Source of the DNA: Prochlorococcus sp. AG-424-E18
GTDB lineage: Bacteria; Cyanobacteriota; Cyanobacteriia; PCC-6307; Cyanobiaceae
NCBI GenBank assembly: GCA_003210155.1
Contig: QCNC01000001.1
Location: 248,001-312,000 of the forward strand
Direction of reading: 5' to 3'
DNA: 64,000 bases
Position numbers and translations under genes: made by a program. Positions 46,894 through 56,930 of this stretch are shown here, one piece after another. The stretch's first letter is position 1. Each line of letters opens with the position of its first letter. The notes below the pieces were generated by a model that searched no databases, was not told where the DNA came from, and saw nothing but the letters and a program-made list of their open reading frames with translations.

Positions 46894-47172
46894 CTATTGA
46901 CCAAAGCCAATAAATGAAAGTGCCCAGTCAGGTAAATTTAAGTAATTCAAGATTGTTGCATCAAATTCATGAACTTTTGGAAAAGATTTATCTAATACCC
47001 ACCATATAAGAAAAGGTAGATTAAATAAAATTTGTAATTGCCATTTATAAGTTAAAACTCTCCAAATCTTTGTTAAGTAAGTTTTGAGTGAATCGTCTAG
47101 CTCTTCCCAATTTTTTGATATTAAATTGAATAAATTTTTGGATTCTGTATTTAAGGAATCTGGTGTATTCAT
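46894..47172 (-). CDS. Small protein of unknown function upstream of ABC transporter
   Basis: This 92-aa protein is Trp- and Phe-rich. Its N-terminal half is polar (NTESKNLFNLISKNWEEL). The middle and end contain semi-hydrophobic pieces (LQILFNLPFLIWWVL, about residues 48-62, and LPDWALSFIGFG). One weak membrane span is possible. It starts 41 bases upstream of the ABC transporter gene on the same strand and may be part of that operon. No family is recognised. Confidence 0.7.
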   Translation of the reverse strand: MNTPDSLNTESKNLFNLISKNWEELDDSLKTYLTKIWRVLTYKWQLQILFNLPFLIWWVLDKSFPKVHEFDATILNYLNLPDWALSFIGFGQ

Positions 47173-47218
47173 TTTGTTTTTACTTATTTATAACCCATAA
47201 ACATTTCTTTCGAGAGTT

Positions 47219-47560
47219 TTAACCTGGGGGCCAATTCATTTTTCTTCCAGATAAAAAATGAATATGTAAATGGAAAACTGTTTGTCCTGATTCTGCTCCA
47301 GTATTAATTACTGTTCTCCAATTAGTTAAATTTTTTGATTTAGCTATTTTGCTACCAACAAAAAGTAAATGACCTAATAAATTAGTATCTTCTTCAATAC
47401 AATTTAATAAACTAATAATTGGCTTTTTTGGAATCACTAAATAATGGACTGGTGCTTGCGCTTGGATATCATTAAACGCAATACAAAACTTATCTTCATA
47501 AAGCTTCTCGCAGGGTATTTCTTTATTGATTATTTTTTGAAATATTGTAGTTTCAGTCAT
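47219..47560 (-). CDS. HIT-family (HINT-type) nucleotide hydrolase
   Basis: This 113-aa protein has the FQKIINKEIPCEKLYED start of HINT proteins and the catalytic histidine triad HLHIH in VFHLHIHFLSGR (about residues 98-102). Such enzymes hydrolyse adenosine phosphoramidates or related nucleotides. It follows def by 4 bases on the same strand, so the two are co-transcribed. Confidence 0.94.
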   Translation of the reverse strand: MTETTIFQKIINKEIPCEKLYEDKFCIAFNDIQAQAPVHYLVIPKKPIISLLNCIEEDTNLLGHLLFVGSKIAKSKNLTNWRTVINTGAESGQTVFHLHIHFLSGRKMNWPPG

Positions 47561-47564
47561 TAGA

Positions 47565-48170
47565 TTAATTAATAGAAATTACGTCGTTTTCGTTAAACCC
47601 TTCCTTTATAAGTTCTTTGTTCAAATCATCTTTTGATGTAACTCTATCAACAAATAATATTCCGTTTAAGTGATCCATTTCGTGTTGAATACACCTCGCC
47701 AGAAGTCCATCTGCTTTCATTTTACGTGGTCTCCCCATTTCATCTCTAAATTTTAATTTTATAGTTGATGGTCTTACTACATTCAAATAGACGCCAGGTA
47801 TACTCAAGCAGCCTTCTTCGTATGAATTAAGGGTTGTCCCAAATTCTGTAATTTCTGGATTGATTAATATTAGAGGTTCTGCTGCTGAATCTTCAAAATT
47901 TATATCTATGACAAGAAGCTCTTTATTGATGCCAATTTGAGGCGCAGCAAGTCCAATTCCTTTAGCTGCATACATACTTTGAAGCATTTCTTTAGCAAGT
48001 TTTCTAATCGAGTCGTCAACCTTAGTTATTCTTTTGGAATTTTGTCTTAATACATCATCACCAAGTTTGTAAATGTCTAGAGATGGCTCACCTGGTTGTT
48101 CTTTTGCAATTTTTTCTGCCTTTCCATTTATTCTTGACTTTTTTGCAAGTTGTGAAAAATGGTTTGCCAC
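47565..48170 (-). CDS. def: Peptide deformylase
   Basis: This 201-aa protein has all three deformylase motifs: GIGLAAPQIG (about 72-81), EEGCLSIPG with the metal-binding cysteine, and QHEMDHLNG with the HExxH histidines. It removes the formyl group from nascent N-termini. A longer N-terminal extension with a basic Lys-rich segment precedes the domain and resembles type 1B enzymes. HIT follows 4 bases downstream. Confidence 0.97.
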   Translation of the reverse strand: MANHFSQLAKKSRINGKAEKIAKEQPGEPSLDIYKLGDDVLRQNSKRITKVDDSIRKLAKEMLQSMYAAKGIGLAAPQIGINKELLVIDINFEDSAAEPLILINPEITEFGTTLNSYEEGCLSIPGVYLNVVRPSTIKLKFRDEMGRPRKMKADGLLARCIQHEMDHLNGILFVDRVTSKDDLNKELIKEGFNENDVISIN

Positions 48171-48249
48171 GTTAAAAAAAAGTTTTTACTAAAGAGTCTA
48201 GCTATAAAAATATTAGCACTTTAATTTGCATTCTTTATAGTTTCTTATA

Positions 48250-50175
48250 ATGAGTAAAGATGATCAGTTAAAAGTTAGGCAAACTGTATCTAAAAAAAAA
48301 TCTTTTAAGGAATTAACTATTGTTAGGGATATTATTTTTTGGATTGATCTTGTTGGTGAAGGTCAAAATGAAAATGCTATTTTAGCAAGACCATTTAATG
48401 ACAAAGAGTCGTTTCCTCAGAAATTAACAAGCAAAAAATATAATATTAAAAATAACTTTCATGGATATGGTGGTAAATCTTATAAATGTATATATTTAAA
48501 AAATAATTTTTATTTGATATGGATAGATCAGATTACCAACGCAGTATGGTTTCAAATCTTCAAAGAGGTAGCATCAAATTATAGAGGTCAAAAAAGATAT
48601 CTCGATTCAGTTCAAGAACCTAGACAACTATCTAAATCAATTGATGGAAATTTCGATTCTTCATTTGTTATTTCTCAAAAAAATTTTTTGTATGGTATTT
48701 GTGAAATAAATAATAGAGATTATTTGTTCTCTTTAAACTTAAAAAAAATTCAACAAGATATATACCGAATAAAAAAATTTAAAAATTTCGCTGGAGAATT
48801 ATCTTCTAATACTTCTGTTAGCTTACTTTCTTGGGTGGAGTGGGATTCTCCATACATGCCCTGGGAGAGAAATGATCTTTGTTTTGCTCAAATTGACTTA
48901 GATGGAGAGATAACTAAAATAAAAAAATTCTCAGATAAGCTGATTAATGCCAAAAAAAACGTTTCTTTCTTTCAACCTTATTGGATAAGTGAAACTCTTT
49001 TAGTATGTTCTGAAGATAGTTCTGGATGGTGGAACCTATTGTTTGTAGATGTTAGTAAAATTGAGAATATTTTTATTAAAAAAAGAGTAGAGAGAAATTT
49101 TGTCGAATATGGCCTACCGCAGTGGGTCTCAGGAATGAAATTTTTTGCAGGGGATATAAAAGATTTCTTTTGTTTAGCAAAAAAAGAAAATAGTTTAATA
49201 ATGGAACATTACAAAGACCTTTTATGCGTTAAAGAATTTTCTACTCCTTTTACCTCAATAAGTGATTTTAGTGTTTTTGAAAAGAAAGTAGTTTTGAAAG
49301 GTTATGGATCTGATTTTCTTGGAAATTTACTTGAAATTGATTGTAAAGAGGAAGTTTTATCAAATGCTTTTGAGGAAATAAATGCTGAATATATAAAAGA
49401 TTGTTCAAAACCTGAAACATTTTGGTTTAAAGGTTTTGAAGATAAATCAACTCATTGTTTTCTTTATAGGCCGCTTTTTGAAAAATTTAGAAAACCACCG
49501 CTTTTTGTTAGAGCTCATAGTGGACCAACTTCATGTTTTGATGGATCATATAATTCTGAAGTTCAATATTGGACTTCGAAGGGATTTTTTGTTGCTGAAG
49601 TCAATTATGGAGGATCATCAGGATTTGGCAAAGCATATAGAGAGAGGTTGAATTATAAATGGGGTATTGTTGATTCTTATGATTGCAAAGCACTAGCTCT
49701 TGAATTGATTAAAACAAATCAAGTTGATAGTGAAAAAGTAGTAATTTTTGGGAATAGTGCTGGTGGGTTAACTGCCTTAAATTGTTTATTATATGGTTCT
49801 ATTTTTACAGCAGCAATTTGTAAATATCCTGTTATTGATTTGAAGGATATGCATTACAACACTCATAGGTTTGAAAAAGATTATTTAAATTCTTTGATAG
49901 GAAATTATGCAAAAGACCATGATGATTATATAAATAGATCACCGATAAATCATATTAACAAAATAAAAAAACCTATCTTATTATTTCATGGAAAAAAAGA
50001 TACAGTTATTTCTTATAAAAAAACTTTAAAAATTCAAGAAATTTTGATTCAGAATAATAAATATTCAGAAGTTATTTTTTTTGATAATGAAGGGCATGGT
50101 TTTAGAAATATTGAAAATAAAGAAGCAGTAATGCAAAAATCTCAGGAATTTTTAAAAAATGCTTTGAATATTTAA
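48250..50175 (+). CDS. S9 prolyl oligopeptidase-family peptidase
   Basis: This 641-aa protein pairs an N-terminal propeller-like region (about 1-380) with a C-terminal alpha/beta hydrolase domain. The catalytic serine is in GNSAGG (about residue 503), the aspartate in HGKKDTVISY (about 585) and the histidine in EGHGF (about 617). The substrate range is unknown: acylaminoacyl or dipeptidyl peptidase activity is possible. Its last 4 bases overlap the convergent sufS. Confidence 0.9.
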   Translation: MSKDDQLKVRQTVSKKKSFKELTIVRDIIFWIDLVGEGQNENAILARPFNDKESFPQKLTSKKYNIKNNFHGYGGKSYKCIYLKNNFYLIWIDQITNAVWFQIFKEVASNYRGQKRYLDSVQEPRQLSKSIDGNFDSSFVISQKNFLYGICEINNRDYLFSLNLKKIQQDIYRIKKFKNFAGELSSNTSVSLLSWVEWDSPYMPWERNDLCFAQIDLDGEITKIKKFSDKLINAKKNVSFFQPYWISETLLVCSEDSSGWWNLLFVDVSKIENIFIKKRVERNFVEYGLPQWVSGMKFFAGDIKDFFCLAKKENSLIMEHYKDLLCVKEFSTPFTSISDFSVFEKKVVLKGYGSDFLGNLLEIDCKEEVLSNAFEEINAEYIKDCSKPETFWFKGFEDKSTHCFLYRPLFEKFRKPPLFVRAHSGPTSCFDGSYNSEVQYWTSKGFFVAEVNYGGSSGFGKAYRERLNYKWGIVDSYDCKALALELIKTNQVDSEKVVIFGNSAGGLTALNCLLYGSIFTAAICKYPVIDLKDMHYNTHRFEKDYLNSLIGNYAKDHDDYINRSPINHINKIKKPILLFHGKKDTVISYKKTLKIQEILIQNNKYSEVIFFDNEGHGFRNIENKEAVMQKSQEFLKNALNI

Positions 50176-51425
50176 GAATTGATTTTTAGAAAATCAATAG
50201 TATCTTTTAATTTTTCTATAAAAATATCAATTTCTTCCTTATTGGTTGTGAAATTCATGCTGATTCTAGCTGTTGATTTAATTCCAATGTATCTATGAAG
50301 AGGTTGACAGCAATGGTGTCCACTTCTGATGCAAATTCCTTTTGAATCAAGAATTTCAGCAATATCATTTGAATGTATATTTTTTATATAAAAGGTGGCA
50401 AGTGAGGCTCTGTCTGGATCTATCTTCGGCGATGGACCTATGATTTCAATATTTTCTATTTGATTTAATTTTTCAAATAAATATTTAGTAATACTCTTTT
50501 CATATTCATTAATTTCATTCAATCCAATATTGTTAATATAATTAATTGCTTCTGCAAGACCTATTGCTTCTGCAATTGCTGGAGTTCCAGCTTCAAATTT
50601 GTGTGGTAGCTCTGCCCAAGTACTTGTCTCTTCAAAAACATCTTGAATCATTTCGCCACCTCCAAAGAGAGGAGGAATTTTTTCTAGGATTTCTTTTCTT
50701 GACCAGAGGAAACCAATACCTGTTGGACCGCATAATTTATGTCCTGATCCAGCTAAAAAATCTATATTAAGATCAATCACGTCCAGTTTTTGATGAGCCA
50801 AACTTTGGCATGCATCTATTAACACTAAAGAACCTTTTTGTTTAGCTAATTTAGTTATTTCTTTGATTGGATTACAGGAACCTAGAGTGTTACTAACATG
50901 TACTAGGCTAACAAGCTTAGTTCTAGATGTTAGTTTTGATTTAAAATCGTCTATGTCTAATTTCCCATCTTTATCTATACCTATAAATTTTAATTTGCAT
51001 TTATTTTTTGCTGCAACCATTTGCCATGGAACAATATTGCTATGATGCTCCATTATTGATAAGAGAATTTCATCGTTTTCTTTTAATGAATATTCACCCC
51101 ATGATCTAGCTACTAGATTGATTGCCTCAGTAGCATTTCTTGTGAAAATAATTTCTTTTGCTGAATTCGCTTTTATATATTGACTAATTAAATATCGTGC
51201 ATGTTCAAATTCTTCTGTTGCTTTAGCACTTAATTGATGTGCCCCTCTATGTACATTGGCATTAAAGTTTTTGTAATATTCATCAATTTTTTTTAAGACC
51301 TGTATTGGTTTTTGTGTGGTTGCAGCATGATCTAAATAAATAATTTGCTCATTACTTTTTAAGTTCTTACTTAAAAGAGGAAAGTCTTTCTTCGTTATTT
51401 CAGGAAAATTTTGAATCGTTTCCAT
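50172..51425 (-). CDS. sufS: Cysteine desulfurase SufS
   Basis: This 417-aa type II cysteine desulfurase has the PLP lysine in SGHKLCGPTGIGF (about residue 236) and the reactive cysteine in RSGHHCCQP (about 373). It supplies sulfur for Fe-S cluster assembly by the SUF system. It is the last gene of sufB-C-D-S, sharing one base with sufD. Confidence 0.96.
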   Translation of the reverse strand: METIQNFPEITKKDFPLLSKNLKSNEQIIYLDHAATTQKPIQVLKKIDEYYKNFNANVHRGAHQLSAKATEEFEHARYLISQYIKANSAKEIIFTRNATEAINLVARSWGEYSLKENDEILLSIMEHHSNIVPWQMVAAKNKCKLKFIGIDKDGKLDIDDFKSKLTSRTKLVSLVHVSNTLGSCNPIKEITKLAKQKGSLVLIDACQSLAHQKLDVIDLNIDFLAGSGHKLCGPTGIGFLWSRKEILEKIPPLFGGGEMIQDVFEETSTWAELPHKFEAGTPAIAEAIGLAEAINYINNIGLNEINEYEKSITKYLFEKLNQIENIEIIGPSPKIDPDRASLATFYIKNIHSNDIAEILDSKGICIRSGHHCCQPLHRYIGIKSTARISMNFTTNKEEIDIFIEKLKDTIDFLKINS

Positions 51426-52642
51426 TAATTCTCGTTTAAAAGTTTATCAAGCAAATCCCATTTATCTTTTGAAATGGGAATAAATGAAATTATTTCTTGA
51501 AAGTAAGAACTTAATTGTAGTTTACTTGCTTCTGTTAATGTGATACCTCTTGTTCGCATATAAAAAAGTTCTTCTTCATTAAGTTGCGAAATTGTAGCCC
51601 CATGTTTGCATTTGACATCATCAGCAATTATTTCTAATTGAGGTTTGGTATCTATTTGTGCGAGATTTGATAAAAGTAAATTTCTGCTTAATTGCGAAGC
51701 ATCAGTTTTCTGGGCAATTTTCGGAACTATTATTGAACCTTCAAATATTGCATGTGATTTATCATCGGCAAGTGATTTATTAATTTGGTCTAGAAATCCA
51801 TTTGGGCCATTAAATTCTATTTTTGTATAGGTTGAAATCTGCTCATCTTTTTTTGTTATTTGCATACCTTTGATATTTGTTTTAGCGTTTCCCGCAGATT
51901 GTTTAATACTAATTTCAAATCTCGCGTAATTGAATTTGAAATGTAAAGATCCTAAGTTGTATGCACTATTTTTTTGTTGAATTACATTGAGAGAATTTAA
52001 TAGATTGGATCTGTTTTCACCGTAAGAAACAAGACCATGATTTACGGAACTATTTTCTTTCAAGCAAAAGAAAGTTGATTGAGATAACGAGGAGTTTTCT
52101 TTACCAAGATTTACTTGTAATAATTCAACATCACAATTTTTTTCTAAAAATATTACGAGGGTTTTTGCTTTTAAAGAATTACTTGATGCGTGACTAAAAA
52201 TTTCAATAGGAGGAATTTTTGATCCATTTAATTTTAATCCCAAAATATCATTTTTACGACTTAAAGACAGATTTAGTAGGTCACCCCAATTTTCGTTATG
52301 CTTAAAAAATGATATCTGTTCCTTAATATATTTTTGTAATTCATCTTCACTTAATTGTTGTATTGAATAATTTTTCTCTATTAATTTAATTTGGCAATTC
52401 TCACCAATTATTAATCTAATATTACTTTGAGAAGTTTTCGGATATGGTAAGTCAAATTTTGAATCTTTTCCATTAACTGAGTAATCTAAAAAGGTTGACA
52501 ATTTTGATTTGTTTGAAAGTCTCCATAGTTCACTTTTAGGATTAGGGAGAGGGCTTGATTGTAATTTATGAAGACAGATTTTTTGTATTTCTGTTAGGTT
52601 ATCATCCAATTTATTATTTTTTATTTTTTCAATAATTTCCAT
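51425..52642 (-). CDS. sufD: Fe-S assembly scaffold SufD
   Basis: This 405-aa protein has the SufBD beta-helix core, with the segment SKLQLSSYFQ near the end and CKHGATISQLNEEELFYMRTRG, the conserved C-terminal family motif. It forms the SufBC2D scaffold complex. It is followed by sufS with a one-base overlap and preceded by sufC with a 4-base gap. Confidence 0.96.
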   Translation of the reverse strand: MEIIEKIKNNKLDDNLTEIQKICLHKLQSSPLPNPKSELWRLSNKSKLSTFLDYSVNGKDSKFDLPYPKTSQSNIRLIIGENCQIKLIEKNYSIQQLSEDELQKYIKEQISFFKHNENWGDLLNLSLSRKNDILGLKLNGSKIPPIEIFSHASSNSLKAKTLVIFLEKNCDVELLQVNLGKENSSLSQSTFFCLKENSSVNHGLVSYGENRSNLLNSLNVIQQKNSAYNLGSLHFKFNYARFEISIKQSAGNAKTNIKGMQITKKDEQISTYTKIEFNGPNGFLDQINKSLADDKSHAIFEGSIIVPKIAQKTDASQLSRNLLLSNLAQIDTKPQLEIIADDVKCKHGATISQLNEEELFYMRTRGITLTEASKLQLSSYFQEIISFIPISKDKWDLLDKLLNEN

Positions 52643-52646
52643 TTGT

Positions 52647-53432
52647 TTAGGTCCCTTTTATAAAGTTATCAGTCCATTCATACCCTTTTTCCTCAAGCTC
52701 TAGAGCAAGATCACTCTCACCAGTTTTTATGATTCGCCCGTCTGACATAACATGGACATAATTTGGTTTAATTTCATCTAATAATCTTTGATAGTGGGTA
52801 ATAAGTATAATTCCAGTCTGTGCATTAGATATTTTTTTAATTCCTGATGCCACTATTCTTAGAGCATCGATATCTAGACCAGAATCGGTCTCATCTAATA
52901 TTGCTATCTTGGGCTCAAGTAAAGCCATTTGCAGAATCTCATTTCTTTTTTTTTCACCTCCGGAAAAGCCTTGATTTACACTCCTTGAGAGGAATGCGTG
53001 ATCCATTTTCACGATTTCTAACTTTTCTTTAACTAATTCTTCAAAATCAAAAGTATCCAATTCTTCTTTGTTGAGGAATTTCCTTCTAGCATTAGTTGAA
53101 ACTCTAAGAAACTCAAGATTACTTACACCTGGAATCTCAATTGGATATTGGAAACCAAGAAAAATTCCTGATTGAGATCTCTCTTCAGGTTCTAAAGAGT
53201 TGATGTTTTCACCTAAAAATTTTATGTCGCCATTTGTAATATTATACGAGGGATGTCCTGCAATGATTTTCGAAAGAGTACTTTTGCCACATCCATTTCT
53301 TCCCATGATGGCATGGATTTCTCCGGGATAGACGGTGAGTGAAACCCCTTTTAAAATTGGAAGATTATCAGTAGATGCAGAGAGATTTTCAACTTCTAAA
53401 ATTGGATCTGATTCTTTCATTTTACTTTGCAT
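52647..53432 (-). CDS. sufC: Fe-S assembly ATPase SufC
   Basis: This 261-aa ABC-type ATPase has Walker [10 protein letters not shown] (about residue 44), signature [12 protein letters not shown] and Walker [17 protein letters not shown]. It powers SufBD scaffold rearrangement. A start at 53420 ([10 protein letters not shown]) is an alternative that would remove four residues. Confidence 0.97.
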   Translation of the reverse strand: MQSKMKESDPILEVENLSASTDNLPILKGVSLTVYPGEIHAIMGRNGCGKSTLSKIIAGHPSYNITNGDIKFLGENINSLEPEERSQSGIFLGFQYPIEIPGVSNLEFLRVSTNARRKFLNKEELDTFDFEELVKEKLEIVKMDHAFLSRSVNQGFSGGEKKRNEILQMALLEPKIAILDETDSGLDIDALRIVASGIKKISNAQTGIILITHYQRLLDEIKPNYVHVMSDGRIIKTGESDLALELEEKGYEWTDNFIKGT

Positions 53433-53453
53433 ATCAGTTTCGAAATTGATTAA

Positions 53454-54896
53454 TTAACCTACTGATCCCTCTAGTTTAAGTGCCAGTAACTTATCTGCTT
53501 CAGCAGCAAATTCCATAGGTAATTGATTAAATACATCTCTGCAAAAACCGCTGACCATCATAGATACTGCCTCTTCAAATTCTATACCTCTGCTTTGGAG
53601 ATAAAAAAGTTGGTCTTCTGAGATTCTACATGTGCTTGCTTCATGCTCAATTTCAGAATTGGGTTGTTGAGATTTGATGTAGGGGAATGTATTTGCAGAA
53701 GCTTGATTCCCTATTAACATTGAATCACATTGACTGTAATTTCTTGATCCTGTAGCTTTTGTTCCCATTTTGACAAGACCTCTGTAGCTATTTTTTGAGT
53801 TACCTGCACTAATACCTTTGCTAACAATAGTTGATTTGGTCTTAGGACCAATATGGATCATTTTTGTGCCGGTATCTGCTTGCTGAAGATTATTGGTGAG
53901 AGCCACTGAATAAAATTCTCCTACAGATTCTTCCCCTAAAAGAAGACAACTAGGATATTTCCATGTAATTGCAGACCCTGTTTCAACTTGAGACCAGCTA
54001 ATTTTACTTCTCTTACCTAAACATTTTCCTCTCTTAGTGACAAAATTAAAAATTCCGCCAATACCTTGTTCATCACCAGCATACCAATTTTGCACTGTTG
54101 AATATTTTATTGATGCGTCGTCTAACGCTATAAGCTCTACAACTGCTGCGTGTAGGGTATTTGTATCAAACATTGGAGCTGTACAACCTTCTAGATAACT
54201 TACAGAACTTGATTCTTCAGCAATGATTAGTGTTCTTTCGAATTGTCCTGAATCCCCACTATTAATTCTGAAGTAGGAAGATAGATCCATAGGGCAGGTT
54301 ACACCTTTTGGGATATAAACAAAAGAACCATCACTAAAAACTGCAGAATTTAGTGCTGCAAAATAATTATCACTAGCTGGAACAACTGTACCTAAATATT
54401 TTTCAATCAAATCCGCGTGATTTTTTACTGCTTCACTAATTGAGCAAAATATAACTCCATGTTCAGCAAGTTCTTCTCTAAAAGTTGTGGCAATAGAAAC
54501 ACTATCAAAGACTGCATCTACTGCTACATTTGTGAGTTTTTTTTGTTCCGTGAGGGGTATTCCTAATTTGTCAAAAGTCTCAAGAAGTTTGGGATCAACT
54601 TCATCTAAGCTAGAAATTTTCTCTTTTTGCTTAGGAGCAGAGTAATAAATAATATCTTGATAATCAATTTTTTTATATCCTAATGCTGCCCAATCAGGCT
54701 CTTTCATCTTTTGCCATTTTTTAAAGGCTTTTAATCTAAAATCAAGAAGAAATTTTGGCTCTTCTTTTTTCTGTGAAATTAATTTTATGATATCTTCATT
54801 TAATCCCTTTTCTATTTTTTCAGTTTCAATATCAGTAACGAAACCATATTTGTAAGGCTCTTTTACTACATCTTTAACTAAATTTTCGTTGACCAT
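53454..54896 (-). CDS. sufB: Fe-S assembly scaffold SufB
   Basis: This 480-aa protein is SufB, with [37 protein letters not shown], and the C-terminal [21 protein letters not shown] segment. It is the main cluster scaffold. I chose the ATG at 54896 ([11 protein letters not shown]). The frame stays open to 54956, but those 20 residues are not family-like. It is first in sufBCDS. The typical regulator gene sufR is not adjacent. Confidence 0.97.
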   Translation of the reverse strand: MVNENLVKDVVKEPYKYGFVTDIETEKIEKGLNEDIIKLISQKKEEPKFLLDFRLKAFKKWQKMKEPDWAALGYKKIDYQDIIYYSAPKQKEKISSLDEVDPKLLETFDKLGIPLTEQKKLTNVAVDAVFDSVSIATTFREELAEHGVIFCSISEAVKNHADLIEKYLGTVVPASDNYFAALNSAVFSDGSFVYIPKGVTCPMDLSSYFRINSGDSGQFERTLIIAEESSSVSYLEGCTAPMFDTNTLHAAVVELIALDDASIKYSTVQNWYAGDEQGIGGIFNFVTKRGKCLGKRSKISWSQVETGSAITWKYPSCLLLGEESVGEFYSVALTNNLQQADTGTKMIHIGPKTKSTIVSKGISAGNSKNSYRGLVKMGTKATGSRNYSQCDSMLIGNQASANTFPYIKSQQPNSEIEHEASTCRISEDQLFYLQSRGIEFEEAVSMMVSGFCRDVFNQLPMEFAAEADKLLALKLEGSVG

Positions 54897-54992
54897 GTTA
54901 TTAAAAAATAACTTATTACAATTAGCTTTATATACTTTAACGAAAGATACCCCCAATATTGAGTTTTTTTCCTTTATTAAAACTAAAAATTA

Positions 54993-55346
54993 ATGTCTAA
55001 TCATCTTGATCCCTTGTCAAACCCTTTAAACATAAAAACTATAAAAGAAATTGATAATCTTGATCTACCTATAATGCAGAAACATCATTTAAGAATACTT
55101 GCTCATTGTCTTCAGATTTTAAAAATTATCAAATTAGATAATAGTTTGGAATATCAAAATAAAAATCCCCTTAGAGAATGGTGTGATAACCAATCCAAAG
55201 AATTTGATGATAAAAAATTTAGTGATCTTTTTTATGAGCAGTTAGAATCCACCTCGAAAAAATTAAGTATTTTTTCAAAAAAAATAGGTAAGAGTATTGA
55301 GGATTTAGAGATAGATGATTTAGTACTTCTAGTTGAACAACGCTGA
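54993..55346 (+). CDS. Protein of unknown function divergent from sufB
   Basis: This 117-aa soluble protein is mostly helical (LPIMQKHHLRILAHCLQILKII, then ESTSKKLSIFSKKIGKSIEDLEIDDLVLLVE). In many cyanobacteria sufR, encoding a DeoR-type repressor with cysteine ligands, occupies this divergent position. This protein is half the size and has only two cysteines (LAHCL and REWCDN), and no clear winged-helix motif is visible. It is therefore not SufR by sequence. It might be a suf-linked protein, but that is inference. Confidence 0.75.
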   Translation: MSNHLDPLSNPLNIKTIKEIDNLDLPIMQKHHLRILAHCLQILKIIKLDNSLEYQNKNPLREWCDNQSKEFDDKKFSDLFYEQLESTSKKLSIFSKKIGKSIEDLEIDDLVLLVEQR

Positions 55347-55614
55347 AGCCCCTTTTTTTGATCCCGAAGAAAAAATATATTTTTGTTGAGTCGTTAACAA
55401 ATTTAGGTAATAAAATTTAAAAAAAAAGAAAATTAATTTACATTTCAAAAATATTTGGAAATTAATTAATTTCATTGATACCAACTGTTTTGAAGAGAAA
55501 TATCAATTTTGAGACTTTTTTAGTAGTCAGAGGATCCTGACGACAGGCCAAAAAGACACACAATTCCTAAAAAAAAAGAACATACTGATCCCAAACAAAA
55601 ACGGAGATTTTAAA
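55347..55614. other. Intergenic gap of 268 bases with a small hairpin
   Basis: This is the largest clean gap between coding genes here. It is AT-rich with A and T runs. A short hairpin (GTCAG, six-base loop, CTGAC) sits at 55526-55541, followed by the GC-richer ACAGGCC. It probably carries the promoter and 5' leader of the DUF4912 gene. I see no tRNA or known small RNA motif in it. Confidence 0.4.
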
Positions 55615-56715
55615 GTGGCTGATGGGATCATGAATAAAGATCAATTACTCTCACTAACCCTCAGACAATTACGTCAAGAAGCAAGTAAATTATCGGTTCC
55701 TCTTTACAGTCGCAAAACAAAAGCTGTTTTAGTCGATTTAATACTTAAATACCAAGAAAAATCTATAAAAAAAATATATACGTCACCCCCTGTGTCAAAA
55801 CCTAAAGCAACTCCAGAATCCAATGCTTTTAATAGTAGTGAAGAAGTTAAAACAAATGTAGTTTTCTTACCCCGAGATCCAGATTGGGCTTATGTTTTTT
55901 GGCAAATTTCTGATGTAGATAGAGAAAAAGCACAATCTTTGGGAGCCAATAAATTATGTTTACGATTATTTGATGCATCTGGTTCTGAAGGAATCAACTT
56001 TAATCAAGGAACACTAAGGGAGATAGCAGTTGATAGTTACAGTACAGAATGGTACTTGCCAATCCCACTTCCTGATAGAGATTACAAAGTTGAATTAGGT
56101 TACAAATATGGTTTTAACTGGATGTCATTGGCATTTTCTTCGATAAGCCATGTTCCTGGGTCTCATCCTTCTGAGCAAATTCTTGATAAATTTGTACCTT
56201 TTAATTTAGATTCCACTTCTGAGTCAATCCCAGATATTTCTAATTCTGTTGTTTCAGAACAAAATGGTATGCATGAAAGGTTATACCAAGCAGCAACTAA
56301 CATTCCTCTCAGAAGAAAAGTTGGTTCTGAAGAATTTATGGAAAACGTAAATTCAACAAACCTCAATGATAATCTTACGGACTCAGGTGTTGGTAAATGG
56401 TCATCAGGTTTAAATGAGTCTGGAAGCGGAATTGTTAAAAATAGATCTTTTTGGCTCGTTGCTGATGCTGAATTAATTGTTTATGGAGCTACAGACCCTT
56501 CTGCAAAACTGACAATAGGCGGAGAAGAGGTTCCTCTTGCGGCAGATGGTACTTTTAGAATTCAAGTTCCATTTAGAGACGGGACTCAAAAATATGATAT
56601 TAAAGCTGTTGATGTATCTGGTCAGCAAGAAAAAAGTATATCAATGAAATTTGATAGAACTACACCACTTGACGATACTAATGAAAAAGATAATGCTGAG
56701 ACTGAATGGTTTTAA
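55615..56715 (+). CDS. DUF4912-type protein with SAP/Rho-N-like N-terminus
   Basis: This 366-aa protein has an N-terminal short helical SAP or Rho-N-like segment (LRQLRQEASKLSVPLYSRKTK, about residues 15-50). A DUF4912-like core follows (about 75-190; FLPRDPDWAYVFWQISD and CLRLFDASGSEGIN). A beta-rich C-terminal part (about 280-350; SFWLVADAELIVYGATDPSAKLTIGGEEV) is shared with related cyanobacterial proteins. The GTG start has a GGAG eight bases upstream, which decides for it over the ATG at 55630. The function is unknown. Confidence 0.85.
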   Translation: MADGIMNKDQLLSLTLRQLRQEASKLSVPLYSRKTKAVLVDLILKYQEKSIKKIYTSPPVSKPKATPESNAFNSSEEVKTNVVFLPRDPDWAYVFWQISDVDREKAQSLGANKLCLRLFDASGSEGINFNQGTLREIAVDSYSTEWYLPIPLPDRDYKVELGYKYGFNWMSLAFSSISHVPGSHPSEQILDKFVPFNLDSTSESIPDISNSVVSEQNGMHERLYQAATNIPLRRKVGSEEFMENVNSTNLNDNLTDSGVGKWSSGLNESGSGIVKNRSFWLVADAELIVYGATDPSAKLTIGGEEVPLAADGTFRIQVPFRDGTQKYDIKAVDVSGQQEKSISMKFDRTTPLDDTNEKDNAETEWF

Positions 56716-56727
56716 TAAATTAAATTA

Positions 56728-56898
56728 ATGCTTAAAAAAATTGTAGCTTTTACTCCATTGTTTGGGGCATTAACGTTTCCACTAATAGTTCCAATTACAA
56801 TTTCTAAATTTGGTGTTAACTATGGAATTCTTAGCGCATTATTAATTTCTTCATTATGGTTTATCGCTATGTTAAGAACATCCGAAATGCCTCATTAA
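56728..56898 (+). CDS. Small two-span membrane protein of 56 aa
   Basis: This frame (MLKKIVAFTPLFGALTFPLI) has two hydrophobic stretches (about residues 5-25 and 31-50) separated by SKFGVN, and a polar end RTSEMPH. It starts 12 bases after the DUF4912 gene and may share its transcript, while a 32-base gap leads to the phosphoglucomutase gene. It is too short for routine gene callers with a 60-aa limit. No family is recognised. Confidence 0.65.
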   Translation: MLKKIVAFTPLFGALTFPLIVPITISKFGVNYGILSALLISSLWFIAMLRTSEMPH

Positions 56899-56930
56899 TT
56901 TAGTTAGATTTTTGTGAGTTTCTTAAAAAT

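Noticed and set aside
55526..55541. Hairpin GTCAG/CTGAC as a terminator
   Set aside because: No T run follows and the stem is only five pairs; more likely a leader structure or chance.
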